Shown here piece after piece: positions 56,482 through 64,000 of a stretch of DNA of 64,000 nucleotides (its first letter is position 1; every line of letters begins with the position of its first letter). The stretch comes from JACVRW01 sp963771715 (lineage in GTDB: Bacteria; Actinomycetota; Thermoleophilia; Solirubrobacterales; Thermoleophilaceae), in contig CAVYUQ010000002.1 of assembly GCA_963771715.1 (NCBI GenBank), forward strand, positions 26,698-90,697, written 5' to 3'. A program made the translations under genes and the position numbers. Below the pieces are notes generated by a model. That model worked only from the letters and a program-made list of their open reading frames with translations, did no database searches and was not told where the DNA came from.

Positions 56482-57423
56482 CTACTCCACCGAGCGCAGA
56501 TGCCTCGTCGGGGTGCCGCCCGCCGCCTTGTCGGCGTACATAGCGTCGTCGGCGCGGGAGAGCACCTCGTCGGACGAGGTCGTTGCGTCCTCGAAGAGGG
56601 CCCAACCCACGCTCGCGTCGAGCGGGCCCGCCGGTGTGGAGACCTCGCGGCGCACCGCGTTCACCACCAGGTTCGCCAGCTCGGCCGCCTCGGGCGCCCC
56701 GCCGTGTGGCATCAGTACGGCGAACTCGTCCCCGCCGAAGCGGGCCAGGATGTCGCTCTCGCGCAGCCGGGCGCGCAGCACGGAGGCCACCTCCGCCAGC
56801 ACGCGGTCACCCGCCCTGTGGCCGTGGCCGTCGTTCACCTCCTTGAAGCGGTCGAGGTCGATCACCAGCAGCGCGCCGTCCATGCCGTAGCGGCGGCCGT
56901 GGACGATGTGGCGGTCGAGCTCCTGCTCGAAGCGGCGCCGGTTGTAGAGCCCGGTCAGGGCGTCGTGGTCGGCGATGTGGCGAAGCCGTTCCTCGGCGGC
57001 CACCCGCTCGGCGGCCCACTGGCGCGTCTCCGTCACGTCGATGCCGGTCCACACCACGTGCGTGACGGAGCCGTCGGCCGCCGCGAGGACGGTGATCGAC
57101 CACTCGATCAGCCTCAGCCCGCCGTCGCGCGTGCGCCACTGGAACTCGGTCCTGACGGGCGACCCGCCCTCTGCAAGCGCCTCGAGCGCTGCCACGGCGA
57201 TGGGTCGCTCGTCGTTCGGCACCAGGTCGAGCAGCGCCCGCGGCTCCCGGAGCTCGGCGGCCGTCCACCCGAGCAGCTGCTCGCAGGCGCGGTTCCAGCG
57301 TACGAGCGTGCCGTGCGGATCGGCCACCACGATGAGCGAGGCCGCGGCGTCGAGAACCGCGTCCAGCATTTGCCGATCCCCGGACACGGGGATCGTGTCT
57401 CGCAAAGGGGGTGCCACCGGCAT
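56482..57423 (-). CDS. PAS-GGDEF diguanylate cyclase
   Basis: A 313-residue cytoplasmic protein. A PAS domain occupies about residues 18-140 (ADPHGTLVRWNRACEQLLGW), and a GGDEF domain about 150-305. The active-site motif is ARFGGDEFAVL, with the allosteric I-site RxxD as RESD just before it and DHDALTGLYNRRRFEQELD at the domain start. It should make c-di-GMP under control of the PAS ligand. The substrate of the HD-GYP protein at 42336 is its expected product. Confidence 0.9.
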   Translation of the reverse strand: MPVAPPLRDTIPVSGDRQMLDAVLDAAASLIVVADPHGTLVRWNRACEQLLGWTAAELREPRALLDLVPNDERPIAVAALEALAEGGSPVRTEFQWRTRDGGLRLIEWSITVLAAADGSVTHVVWTGIDVTETRQWAAERVAAEERLRHIADHDALTGLYNRRRFEQELDRHIVHGRRYGMDGALLVIDLDRFKEVNDGHGHRAGDRVLAEVASVLRARLRESDILARFGGDEFAVLMPHGGAPEAAELANLVVNAVRREVSTPAGPLDASVGWALFEDATTSSDEVLSRADDAMYADKAAGGTPTRHLRSVE

Positions 57424-57477
57424 TCTTTTGCCCCGGCGCGCCGGATCTCATGCCGCGATGCGCCACACTTTTTCCGC

Positions 57478-58460
57478 GTGGACCTGCTTTTGCTTGACGA
57501 GCGCCTGGCGGCGAGGGAGCAGCCCGGCTTCCGGGCGCGCCAGGTGTGGGAGTGGGCCGCGCGCGGGGCCGGCTCGTACGAGGAGATGACGAACCTCCCG
57601 CTGGGCCTCCGCGAGCAGCTCTCCGACGAGGTTCCCTTCTCGTCGCTGCGCCCGCTCAGCGACGCGCTCTCCTCCGACGGCACCGAGAAGATCCTCTTCG
57701 AGACTCACGACGGGCGACCGGTCGAGGCCGTGCTGATGCGCTACCGGGACGGCCGCCGCTCGCTGTGCGTGTCGAGCCAGTCCGGCTGCCCGCTCACCTG
57801 CACCTTCTGCGCCACGGGCGCGATGCGCTTCGGGCGCAACCTGACGGCCTCGGAGATCCTCGACCAGGCGCTCCACTTCCGCCGCAAGGAGCAGGTGAAC
57901 CACGCCGTGTTCATGGGCATGGGCGAGCCGCTGATGAACCTCGACGCCGTGCTCGCCGCCTGCGAGCGGCTGCCGGACGTGGGCATCGCACACTCGAACA
58001 TCGGGGTGTCGACGGTCGGCTGGATCCCGGGCATCGAGCGGATGGCGGAGGAGGGCCCGCCGGTGCGCCTCGCGCTGTCGATCCACGCCGCCGACGAGGC
58101 GCTGCGCTCCGAGCTGATGCCGGTGAACGACCGCTACCCGTTGCGCGACGTGCTCGACGCCTGCCTGCGCTGGCACGAGCGCAGGAAGCGACAGGTGTTC
58201 GTGGAGTACCTGATGCTCGACGGCGTGAACGACCGCTACGAGCAGGCGCTCGCGCTCGCCGCGCTGCTGAAGCCCGAGCGCGCCTTCAAGGTCAACCTGA
58301 TCCCGTACAACCCGACCGACTCGGGCTACCGCGGCTCAGGCCGCGACGCGATCGCCGCGTTCCGCGCCGCCCTCGAGGAGCGCGGCATCCGGACCACCGT
58401 GCGGCTCACCCGCGGCCCAACATCGCGGCGGCGTGCGGGCAGCTCGCCGCCCGCGGCTAG
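57478..58460 (+). CDS. rlmN: Dual-specificity 23S rRNA/tRNA methyltransferase RlmN (one frame break)
   Basis: A radical-SAM enzyme of about 327 residues that methylates A2503 of 23S rRNA and A37 of some tRNAs. The cluster motif is CPLTCTFC (CxxxCxxC) near residue 104, with MGMGEPLMNLDAVLAAC and RLALSIHAADEALRSELMP. A missing base near 58419 shifts the frame; restoring it gives AAACGQLAARG, containing the C-terminal catalytic Cys. Start GTG 57478 gives DLLLLDERLAAREQPGFRAR, the family N terminus. Its 3' end is overlapped by an EamA fragment on the other strand. Confidence 0.9.
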
Positions 58461-58678
58461 CCAGGAGCCTCCGAGGATCAGCAGGAGGCCGGCGACCGTG
58501 AACACCGTGAAGCTCTCGTCGAGCAGCACGACGCCGTAGAAGATCGAGAACACCGGAGCGATGTAGCCCACCAGCGACGCTCGCGCCGGGCCGTCGCTCG
58601 CCACGAGCGAGTGGAAGATCACGAACGCGAAGCCGGTGCACACGACGCCGAGGGTGAGGAGCGAGCCGACCGCGTCGA
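58326..58678 (-). pseudogene. EamA transporter C-terminal fragment
   Basis: About the last 100 residues of an EamA/DMT transporter are readable: AVGSLLTLGVVCTGFAFVIF, DGPARASLVGYIAPVFSIFY and GVVLLDESFTVFTVAGLLLI. The N-terminal two thirds is absent: just beyond 58680 the sequence changes to an unrelated response-regulator fragment on the opposite strand. Its 3' end overlaps rlmN; the missing base near 58419 would also change its tail. It is therefore a truncated gene at a breakpoint. Confidence 0.7.
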
Positions 58679-58679
58679 T

Positions 58680-59033
58680 CCCGCGGTGCTCATCGAGGCC
58701 ATTCGCGTGGTCGCCTCCGGTGACTCCCTGCTCTCGCCCCGCGCGACGAGCGCCCTGATCGGACGGTTCCTGTCGCGCCCGAGCGACGGCGTCCGGGACG
58801 CCGGCGATATCCCGCTCGACTCGCTGACCGAGCGCGAACGCGAGATCGTGGCACTCGTCGGGCACGGTTTGAGCAACGACGAGATCGCCGCACGGCTGTA
58901 CCTGTCGCCGTTCACGGTCAAGACCCACGCCAACCGCGCCATGGCCAAGCTCGAGGCTCGTGACCGGGCCCAACTCGTGGTGCACGCGTACCAGTCAGGG
59001 CTGGTGCGCGCGGGAACGCCCCCGCCCGACTGA
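58680..59033 (+). pseudogene. NarL/LuxR response regulator, C-terminal fragment
   Basis: The frame reads PAVLIEAIRVVASGDSLLSP, then a LuxR helix-turn-helix, LTEREREIVALVGHGLSNDE, IAARLYLSPFTVKTHANRAM and a short end. This corresponds to the end of the receiver linker plus the complete output domain of a NarL-type regulator. The receiver domain with its phosphoacceptor Asp is missing; upstream bases belong to the EamA fragment. In intact loci such a regulator sits before the ABC pair that follows here, so the original gene was probably cut at the junction. Confidence 0.75.
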
Positions 59034-59040
59034 CCCGTCG

Positions 59041-59056
59041 TACTGCGGATGCAGTA
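59041..59056. promoter_or_regulatory. Palindromic operator candidate before the ABC pair
   Basis: TACTGC-GGAT-GCAGTA is a perfect inverted repeat 87 bases before the ABC ATPase ATG and 7 bases after the regulator stop. A second palindrome, GACGACTCGTC, lies at 59082-59092. Either could be bound by a dimeric regulator such as the LuxR-type protein whose fragment lies just upstream. Confidence 0.5.
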
Positions 59057-59143
59057 GACGCGATCGATTCGGCTGGACGATGACGACTCGTCGTTTTCGT
59101 CCGATCCTCTTGGCACACCACCAAATGCCTGAGAGGAAGAACC

Positions 59144-60052
59144 ATGATCGAGTTGCAGCAGCTCACGAAGCGTTACGGCGAGAAGCTCGCCGTGGATGCG
59201 ATCAGCGCCACTATCCAGCCCGGGGTCGTCACCGGGTTCCTCGGCCCCAACGGCGCCGGCAAGTCCACGACGATGCGGATGATCCTGGGGCTCGACCGCC
59301 CGACCGCCGGAGCCGCGCTGGTGAACGGCCGGCCGTACGTCGAGTCCCCAGCTCCCCTTGCGGAGGTCGGCGCGCTGCTCGACGCCAAGGGCGTCGACCT
59401 CAAGCGCAGCGCTCGGAACCACCTCCTCGCGCTGGGTGCGACGGTTGGGGTCGGATCGGCGCGCGTGGACGAGGTGCTCGCATCGGTCGGGCTGACCGAA
59501 GTGGCGAACAAGTCGGCGGGTTCGTTCTCGCTCGGGATGGGCCAGCGGTTGGGCATCGCCGTTGCGTTGCTGGCCGACCCGAAGGTGCTGATCCTCGACG
59601 AGCCCGTCAACGGTCTCGACCTCGACGGCATTCAATGGATCCGCGCTCTGCTCACCGAACTCGCCGAGGAAGGGCGCACCATCCTGCTCTCCTCGCATCT
59701 CATGAGCGAGATGCAGCTGATCGCCGACCACCTGTTGATCATCGGCCGGGGCCGGATCCTCGCCGACACCTCGATGGCCGGCTTCATCGCCGAGTCCTCG
59801 GGCGACGCCATCATCGTCGCCTCCCCGGATGCCGGCGCGCTCGCATCGCTGCTGGACGGGGACGGCGTGACCCTGACCTCGCACGAGAGCGGCCGTTTCG
59901 AGGTCCGCGGTCTCACCGCCGGAGCAATCGGCGACATCGCCGGCAGGCACGGGCTCACGCTCCACGAGCTGGCGCCGGTCCCAGCTTCGCTCGAGTCCGC
60001 CTACCTCGAGCTCACCCGTGACAGCGTCGAGTACGCCGGAACCGTCCAGTGA
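59144..60052 (+). CDS. ABC transporter ATP-binding protein
   Basis: A 302-residue ATPase with Walker A GPNGAGKSTTM, signature SFSLGMGQRLGIAVALL and Walker B VLILDEPVNGLD, followed by LLSSHLMSEMQ (H-loop). The signature SLGMGQR variant is common in DrrA/CcmA-type drug and bacteriocin exporters of actinobacteria. A C-terminal 80-residue domain follows. It starts at ATG 59144 behind GAGAGGAAG. The permease gene follows at once, and the two should form one exporter complex. Confidence 0.88.
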   Translation: MIELQQLTKRYGEKLAVDAISATIQPGVVTGFLGPNGAGKSTTMRMILGLDRPTAGAALVNGRPYVESPAPLAEVGALLDAKGVDLKRSARNHLLALGATVGVGSARVDEVLASVGLTEVANKSAGSFSLGMGQRLGIAVALLADPKVLILDEPVNGLDLDGIQWIRALLTELAEEGRTILLSSHLMSEMQLIADHLLIIGRGRILADTSMAGFIAESSGDAIIVASPDAGALASLLDGDGVTLTSHESGRFEVRGLTAGAIGDIAGRHGLTLHELAPVPASLESAYLELTRDSVEYAGTVQ

Positions 60053-60096
60053 CCCGCCCTGCTTCTCCTCTAGCCACGAATACGAAAGGACCCCTG

Positions 60097-60942
60097 ATGA
60101 CCACCGCCACCGTAATCGAACCGAGGTCCCCCTCCACGAGGGCACCGATCACGACGCAACGCCAGACCCTCGGGCGAGCCATCCACTCCGAGTGGATCAA
60201 GATCCGCACCCTGCGCAGCACGTGGATCGGGCTCGGCACCGTCCTGTTGATCCTGGTCGGCATCGGCGCGATCGGGGCGCTCCTGGCGACGGGCGCCCTC
60301 CCCGACGACGACGGCGACGGCTTCGGAGGCGACAGCCCGCTGGAAACCGTTCTCACCGGCGCCGACTTCGCGGTGCTCGTGGTCGGCGTTCTGGGCGCCT
60401 TGGCCGGAGCCCGGGAGTACAGCTCGCGGATGATCACCGCCACGGTTGCCGCCGCGCCACGGCGCTGGCAGGTCGTCGTCTCCAAGGCCGTCGCGCTCAC
60501 TGCCGTCGTCCTGCCTGCGGCACTGCTCGCGGTCCTGGCCACCTTCGGCATCGGCATGGCCATTCTCTCCTCCGGCGATGGCGCGACCGTCGCGCTCACC
60601 GACAGCGGCGTCCTGCGCGAACTGCTCGGGATGGCCGGCTACATCACCTCGATCGCCCTGATCGGACTCGGCCTCGGCGTTCTGCTGCGCAGCGTGGCCG
60701 GCAGCATCGGCGCCCTCGTCGCAGGCGTCCTCCTCCTCCCGGCCCTTGCCGGTGGCCTCCTGCCCGCCAGCTGGGACTCCATCCTGCAGTACCTGCCGAG
60801 CTCCGCCGCGGCGGCGTTCACCACGGTGATGGCGGCGGGCGACGGCGTCCTCTCCAGCGGCGCAGGAGCACTTGTTCTCGCCGCATGGGTCGCGATCTCG
60901 TTGGGCGCCGCGGCTTGGGCCATCACCCGGCGCGACGTCTAG
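60097..60942 (+). CDS. ABC transporter permease
   Basis: A 281-residue ABC-2-type permease with about six membrane helices. After a hydrophilic N terminus it has AIHSEWIKIRTLRSTWIGLG, the typical start of such permeases, then a loop with acidic residues and ADFAVLVVGVLGALAGAREY. ATG 60097 is preferred because GAAAGGA lies six bases before it; an upstream GTG at 60049 overlaps the ATPase stop. It partners the preceding ATPase in export of an unknown compound. Confidence 0.85.
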   Translation: MTTATVIEPRSPSTRAPITTQRQTLGRAIHSEWIKIRTLRSTWIGLGTVLLILVGIGAIGALLATGALPDDDGDGFGGDSPLETVLTGADFAVLVVGVLGALAGAREYSSRMITATVAAAPRRWQVVVSKAVALTAVVLPAALLAVLATFGIGMAILSSGDGATVALTDSGVLRELLGMAGYITSIALIGLGLGVLLRSVAGSIGALVAGVLLLPALAGGLLPASWDSILQYLPSSAAAAFTTVMAAGDGVLSSGAGALVLAAWVAISLGAAAWAITRRDV

Positions 60943-60983
60943 CGTCCCGCACCTGAGGTCTGTCGACTCGGTACGGGCAGGAT

Positions 60984-61026
60984 CTCGTCGGCCGGTTCGT
61001 ACTCCCGCTACGGCCGCGCCGACGAG
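60984..61026. terminator. Hairpin between convergent ABC permease and hydrolase genes
   Basis: CTCGTCGGC (60984-60992) pairs with GCCGACGAG (61018-61026), extended by inner GGCCG-type pairing. It lies between two convergent stops and is probably a bidirectional terminator, though without a T-tract. Confidence 0.45.
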
Positions 61027-61040
61027 TTCCCTCGACCTGA

Positions 61041-62270
61041 TCAGCGGCCGGCGAAGAAGTCGAGCAGGAGCTGCGCGACGTCGTCGGGGCGTTCCTCGGA
61101 GAGGTAGTGCGAGCACCCCGGCAAGACCACCTCGCGGACGTCGGTCGCCGCGGCGCGGAGGTTCTCGGCGACCGCCGCACCGAAGAGATGCTCGCCGCCG
61201 ACCGCGAGCACCGGGAGGGTGAGCGGCGTCTTGCCGGGCTGGCCGTTGTAGCGGATCTCCTCTGGCACGCGGCGGTATCGCTCGAACGCGGCGTGCATCG
61301 CTCCTGGTGCGGAGTAGGTGCGCAGGTATTCGTCGACGGCGGCCGCGGTCGGGACGCCTGGGGAGGCGCTGAACGCGTCGTAGAACCAAGCGAGGTACTC
61401 GTCCTCGCGGCCGGCGACGAGCGCTTCCGGAAGCCCATGGATCCGGTGGAACGCGGCGAACCAGGGTCCGGCCTTCGCGTCCTGTCCGCTCCAGGGGCCG
61501 GAGGGCATCGCCTCGAGCACCGCGAGCGCACGCACGCGCTCGGGATGGGCGGCCGTCAGCCCGAACGCGGTCGAGCCACCCCAGTCCTGGCCCGCGAGGA
61601 AGACCGGTCCGAGGCCGAGCTGGTCGACCAGGCCGGCGATGTCCTGTGAGGTGGCCTGCAGGTCGTAGCCATGGCCTGGCCGGTCGGAGTCCCCCAAGCC
61701 GCGCAGGTCGACCGCGAGCACCGTGTGGCGCGCGCCGAGCGCCGGCATGACGTCTCGCCAGGCGTACCAGGAGTTCGGGAAGCCGTGCAGCAGGACGACC
61801 GGATCGCCGGCGCCGCCAATGACGTAGTGCAGCCGGACCCCGCCGACCTCGGCGTCGCGGTGCTCGAATCCCGCGGGCGGCGGGGCCGGCGTCGAGGGTC
61901 GCGGCGGCCGTGGGCGGTAGTCGGCGGCCCTGAGCGCGTCGAGCGGCAACCAGCGCGACACGGTCAGCGGGGCGTCGGGGTCGGTCGCGAAGGCGCGCGC
62001 CTCTTCGAGGAACGCCTGGGTGTGCGGCTGGTTGGCGTGCCGATCGAGGGCGTCCTGCGACGCCCACACCTCGTAGCCGACGAAACGGGTGTCGTCGAGC
62101 TCGTCGACGCCGACCTCGAAGCGCACGCACCCGTCGTCCTCGCGATGGGTAGCGCTGACGAGCCGAGCGAGTGACTCGTGTGCCCGGTCCTGCGCACCCG
62201 GGCGAACACGCAGCTCGACGACAAGCTGGACGGGCGCGTCGTTGGGTGTTCTCGGGCGCATCGTCTTCAT
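61041..62270 (-). CDS. Fusion of an ABM (YgiN-like) monooxygenase domain and an alpha/beta hydrolase
   Basis: A 409-residue protein. Residues about 14-110 form an antibiotic-biosynthesis-monooxygenase/YgiN-like domain (VQLVVELRVRPGAQDRAHES, GYEVWASQDALDRH). After a Pro-rich linker (RPSTPAPPPAG), an alpha/beta hydrolase of the epoxide hydrolase/dehalogenase type spans about 135-409, with HGFPNSWYAWR, nucleophile Asp in AGQDWGGSTAF and the late His in GCSHYLSEERP. Such fusions could pair small-molecule oxidation with hydrolysis. ATG 62270 overlaps the stop of the preceding hydrolase gene (ATGA), so both are one operon. Confidence 0.8.
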   Translation of the reverse strand: MKTMRPRTPNDAPVQLVVELRVRPGAQDRAHESLARLVSATHREDDGCVRFEVGVDELDDTRFVGYEVWASQDALDRHANQPHTQAFLEEARAFATDPDAPLTVSRWLPLDALRAADYRPRPPRPSTPAPPPAGFEHRDAEVGGVRLHYVIGGAGDPVVLLHGFPNSWYAWRDVMPALGARHTVLAVDLRGLGDSDRPGHGYDLQATSQDIAGLVDQLGLGPVFLAGQDWGGSTAFGLTAAHPERVRALAVLEAMPSGPWSGQDAKAGPWFAAFHRIHGLPEALVAGREDEYLAWFYDAFSASPGVPTAAAVDEYLRTYSAPGAMHAAFERYRRVPEEIRYNGQPGKTPLTLPVLAVGGEHLFGAAVAENLRAAATDVREVVLPGCSHYLSEERPDDVAQLLLDFFAGR

Positions 62271-63274
62271 CGCGTCGCCGCTGACCCGGCGCGGCGTTCG
62301 TCGCTGTCGAAGAAGGTGCGCAGCGCCCGGGTGAGCGCCGTTGGGTTGTCGCTGAGGACGAAGTGGTTGGCATTGGGGATGACGACTCCGGTCACGTTGG
62401 GTCCGGCGGGGCGGACGACCTCACCGATGTTGGGGAAGCTGTCCTGGGCGCCGACGCCGAGGATCGGCATCGACAGCGGGGTCCGCAAGAACTCGCGGTT
62501 CTGGCGCTCGGACACCGATTGCCGGCGGTAGAGGTTCAGGCTCCCGGTGATCCCGCCTGGCTGCCGGTAGCCACGCACGTACTCGTCGAGCTCGCGACCG
62601 CGGATGCGATCGAAGTGGCGGCTGTAGTCGCGAAACAACGGCGTGAGGAACTGCCGTTCGCGCCCGCGGATCAACGCCTCGCGCGACCCCGCCCTGGCGG
62701 GCCAGCCAGACGAACCAGAACGCCTGCGGCGCCGCGAGCTGTCCTTCGGTCTGCCCGAACGCCGGGGGCGCGGCCTCGATGATGCTGAGTTGCTCGACGG
62801 CGTCGGGGTGCTGGGCGGCCAGGGCGTACGCGACGGCGCCGCCGAAGTCGTGGCCGGCGACTTCGAAGCGCTCGTGGCCGAGTCGGCGCATGAGCGCGAA
62901 CATGTCGTCCGCCAGTTGGCCGGTGTCGTACCCGTCGCGCGGGTGGCTGGAATCGCCGTGACCGCGGAGATCGGGCACGACGACCGAGCGGTTGGCCGCG
63001 AACCTGGGCGCCACGCGCCGCCATGCGTAGCTCGTCTGCGGGAAGCCGTGGATGAGGAGCAGCGGCTCTCCGCGGCCGGCGGTTTGGAAGTGGATGCGGA
63101 TGCCATTCACCCGGACCTGGCGGCTGCGAAAGCCCGACCCGAACGAGGCACGGTCCGCTTTCGCGGCAACGGCACCCGGAGCCGCGGACGCTGCGGGCGC
63201 CGGGGCTGGATCGCTGCGCTCCAGGTGCTGACCACGACAGCGGCGAGGGCGGCGGTGACGGCCTTGGTTCTCAC
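62267..63274 (-). CDS. Exported alpha/beta hydrolase, epoxide-hydrolase type (two frame breaks)
   Basis: A protein of about 335 residues. The GTG at 63274 gives a signal peptide, RTKAVTAALAAVVVSTWSAA, but the mature part is in another frame: a missing base near 63225 and an extra base near 62692 are needed. The mature part has HGFPQTSYAWRRVAPRF, nucleophile Asp in AGHDFGGAVAYALA and the late His in PNANHFVLS. It should act outside the membrane on an epoxide or ester. The two breaks compensate each other and could be sequence errors. Confidence 0.72.
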
Positions 63275-63366
63275 GACTCGCCGGGTTGTACGTGGCCTGG
63301 GGCCCGATCGGCAACGCAACCTCGCTCTGGATCGATAGACGTCGCTTATGCCAGGGCGGGCGGCGC

Positions 63367-64000
63367 TCAGCTTCCCCGCTGCGCGGCGATCCACCAGGCG
63401 CCCTGACCGACCAGACGGGCGCTCGCGATCACTCGATGTGCCAGCGGATCGTCGTCTCGCCATACGGCATCGATGGGGATCGCGGGCATCGACCTGTCCA
63501 GAGGAACGCAGCAGACACCGAACGCCTTGAGCGGATCGGCGAGAGAAGCACCCACCTGGGCGACCAGCGCTCCCGCGGCGATCCGCTCGAACGCCGGTCG
63601 CATGGCCTGGAAGTCCGCGCCCGAGACCCTCTCCGCGATGTCGGGCTCGAAGCCATTCGCGAGACAGCTCGCGATGAAGACGTCGGCCAGGCGCGGCGCC
63701 ATCTCGCGGTCCATCACCGCCCAACGCTCCGCGGCGAGGTCCTGGAGCCCGACGCGTGAGCGCCCGGCAAGCCGATGTCCATGTCCGACGCAGACCACCG
63801 CCGGCTCATGTCCGACCGTCGCGACGCGCAATCCGTCACTGCTTTCGGCGTAACGCACGAGCCCGACCGTCGCTTGCCCTTCCGCCACCATGCTCGTCAC
63901 CTCGAGGCTCCAGCCGAGCCGATGACGAACTCGCCAGCGCGGGAGCGCCGCACCCAACCGTCCCATCAGCTCCGGGACGAACGCCGTGGAGAGGCTGTGT
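63367..64000 (-). CDS. LysR-type regulator, effector-binding domain (cut by window end)
   Basis: The frame is open to the window edge and ends at 63367. It reads STAFVPELMGRLGAALPRWR, EVTSMVAEGQATVGLVRY and HRLAGRSRVGLQDLAAERWA, typical of the periplasmic-binding-like domain of LysR regulators. The N-terminal helix-turn-helix lies outside the window. It precedes the two hydrolase genes on the same strand by about 90 bases and may control them or divergent genes beyond the window. Confidence 0.8.
   Translation of the reverse strand, partial: HSLSTAFVPELMGRLGAALPRWRVRHRLGWSLEVTSMVAEGQATVGLVRYAESSDGLRVATVGHEPAVVCVGHGHRLAGRSRVGLQDLAAERWAVMDREMAPRLADVFIASCLANGFEPDIAERVSGADFQAMRPAFERIAAGALVAQVGASLADPLKAFGVCCVPLDRSMPAIPIDAVWRDDDPLAHRVIASARLVGQGAWWIAAQRGS

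Overview
The window looks like a chromosome segment from a high-G+C Gram-positive bacterium, most likely an actinobacterium of the Thermoleophilia/Solirubrobacterales type. Supporting signs are the strong G/C bias at third codon positions, frequent GTG/TTG starts, operons built from 4-nt start/stop overlaps (ATGA, GTGA, TGATG), an actinobacterial-type GCS2 glutamate-cysteine ligase, and small membrane proteins I associate with this lineage. The lineage is inferred from gene content only; there is no rRNA gene. At least fifteen reading-frame breaks split otherwise conserved proteins, and nearly all are single extra bases, so residual assembly error (a draft or metagenome-derived contig) is likely.

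Region by region. 1-16080: cell-envelope glycan functions, with two sulfatase-type proteins, an EamA transporter, a UDP-galactopyranose-mutase-like flavoprotein, GT-C and GT2 glycosyltransferases, a UPF0104 membrane protein, a secreted GH2 glycosidase, two methyltransferases and a flippase. 16081-19864: peroxiredoxin, hot-dog protein, molybdopterin oxidoreductase and a zinc-ribbon protein. 19904-29191: a lactate/glycolate block, in which lutA-lutB-lutC-fmt (minus) diverges from lldP-glcD-glcE-glcF (plus). 29192-33450: a gene-poor accessory stretch of lower G+C with orphan proteins, a 19-codon membrane peptide, a DHFR-like reductase and, at its edge, a serine-recombinase remnant abutting a tRNA 3' fragment. 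33450-49461: housekeeping and signalling genes (glutamate-cysteine ligase, ettA, malate synthase, def, priA, a flavin monooxygenase, an HD-GYP protein, a class III cyclase, metK, tryptophanase, der, cmk). 49484-56392: two small membrane proteins, then aroA-tyrA-aroF and hisC-aroH-rluB. 56482-58460: PAS-GGDEF protein and rlmN. Near 58680 two truncated genes meet head to head, which looks like a deletion, transfer or misassembly junction. Beyond it lie an ABC exporter pair, two alpha/beta hydrolases (one fused to an ABM domain) and a LysR regulator cut by the window end.

How they fit together. LldP imports lactate or glycolate; LutABC and GlcDEF are parallel iron-sulfur/flavin oxidation systems, and malate synthase (36609) can condense the resulting glyoxylate with acetyl-CoA. 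aroF, aroA, aroH, tyrA and hisC cover the start, the EPSP step and the chorismate-to-tyrosine branch of aromatic amino acid synthesis, with hisC probably serving as histidinol-phosphate/aromatic aminotransferase. The HD-GYP and GGDEF proteins give c-di-GMP turnover, and a class III cyclase adds cAMP.
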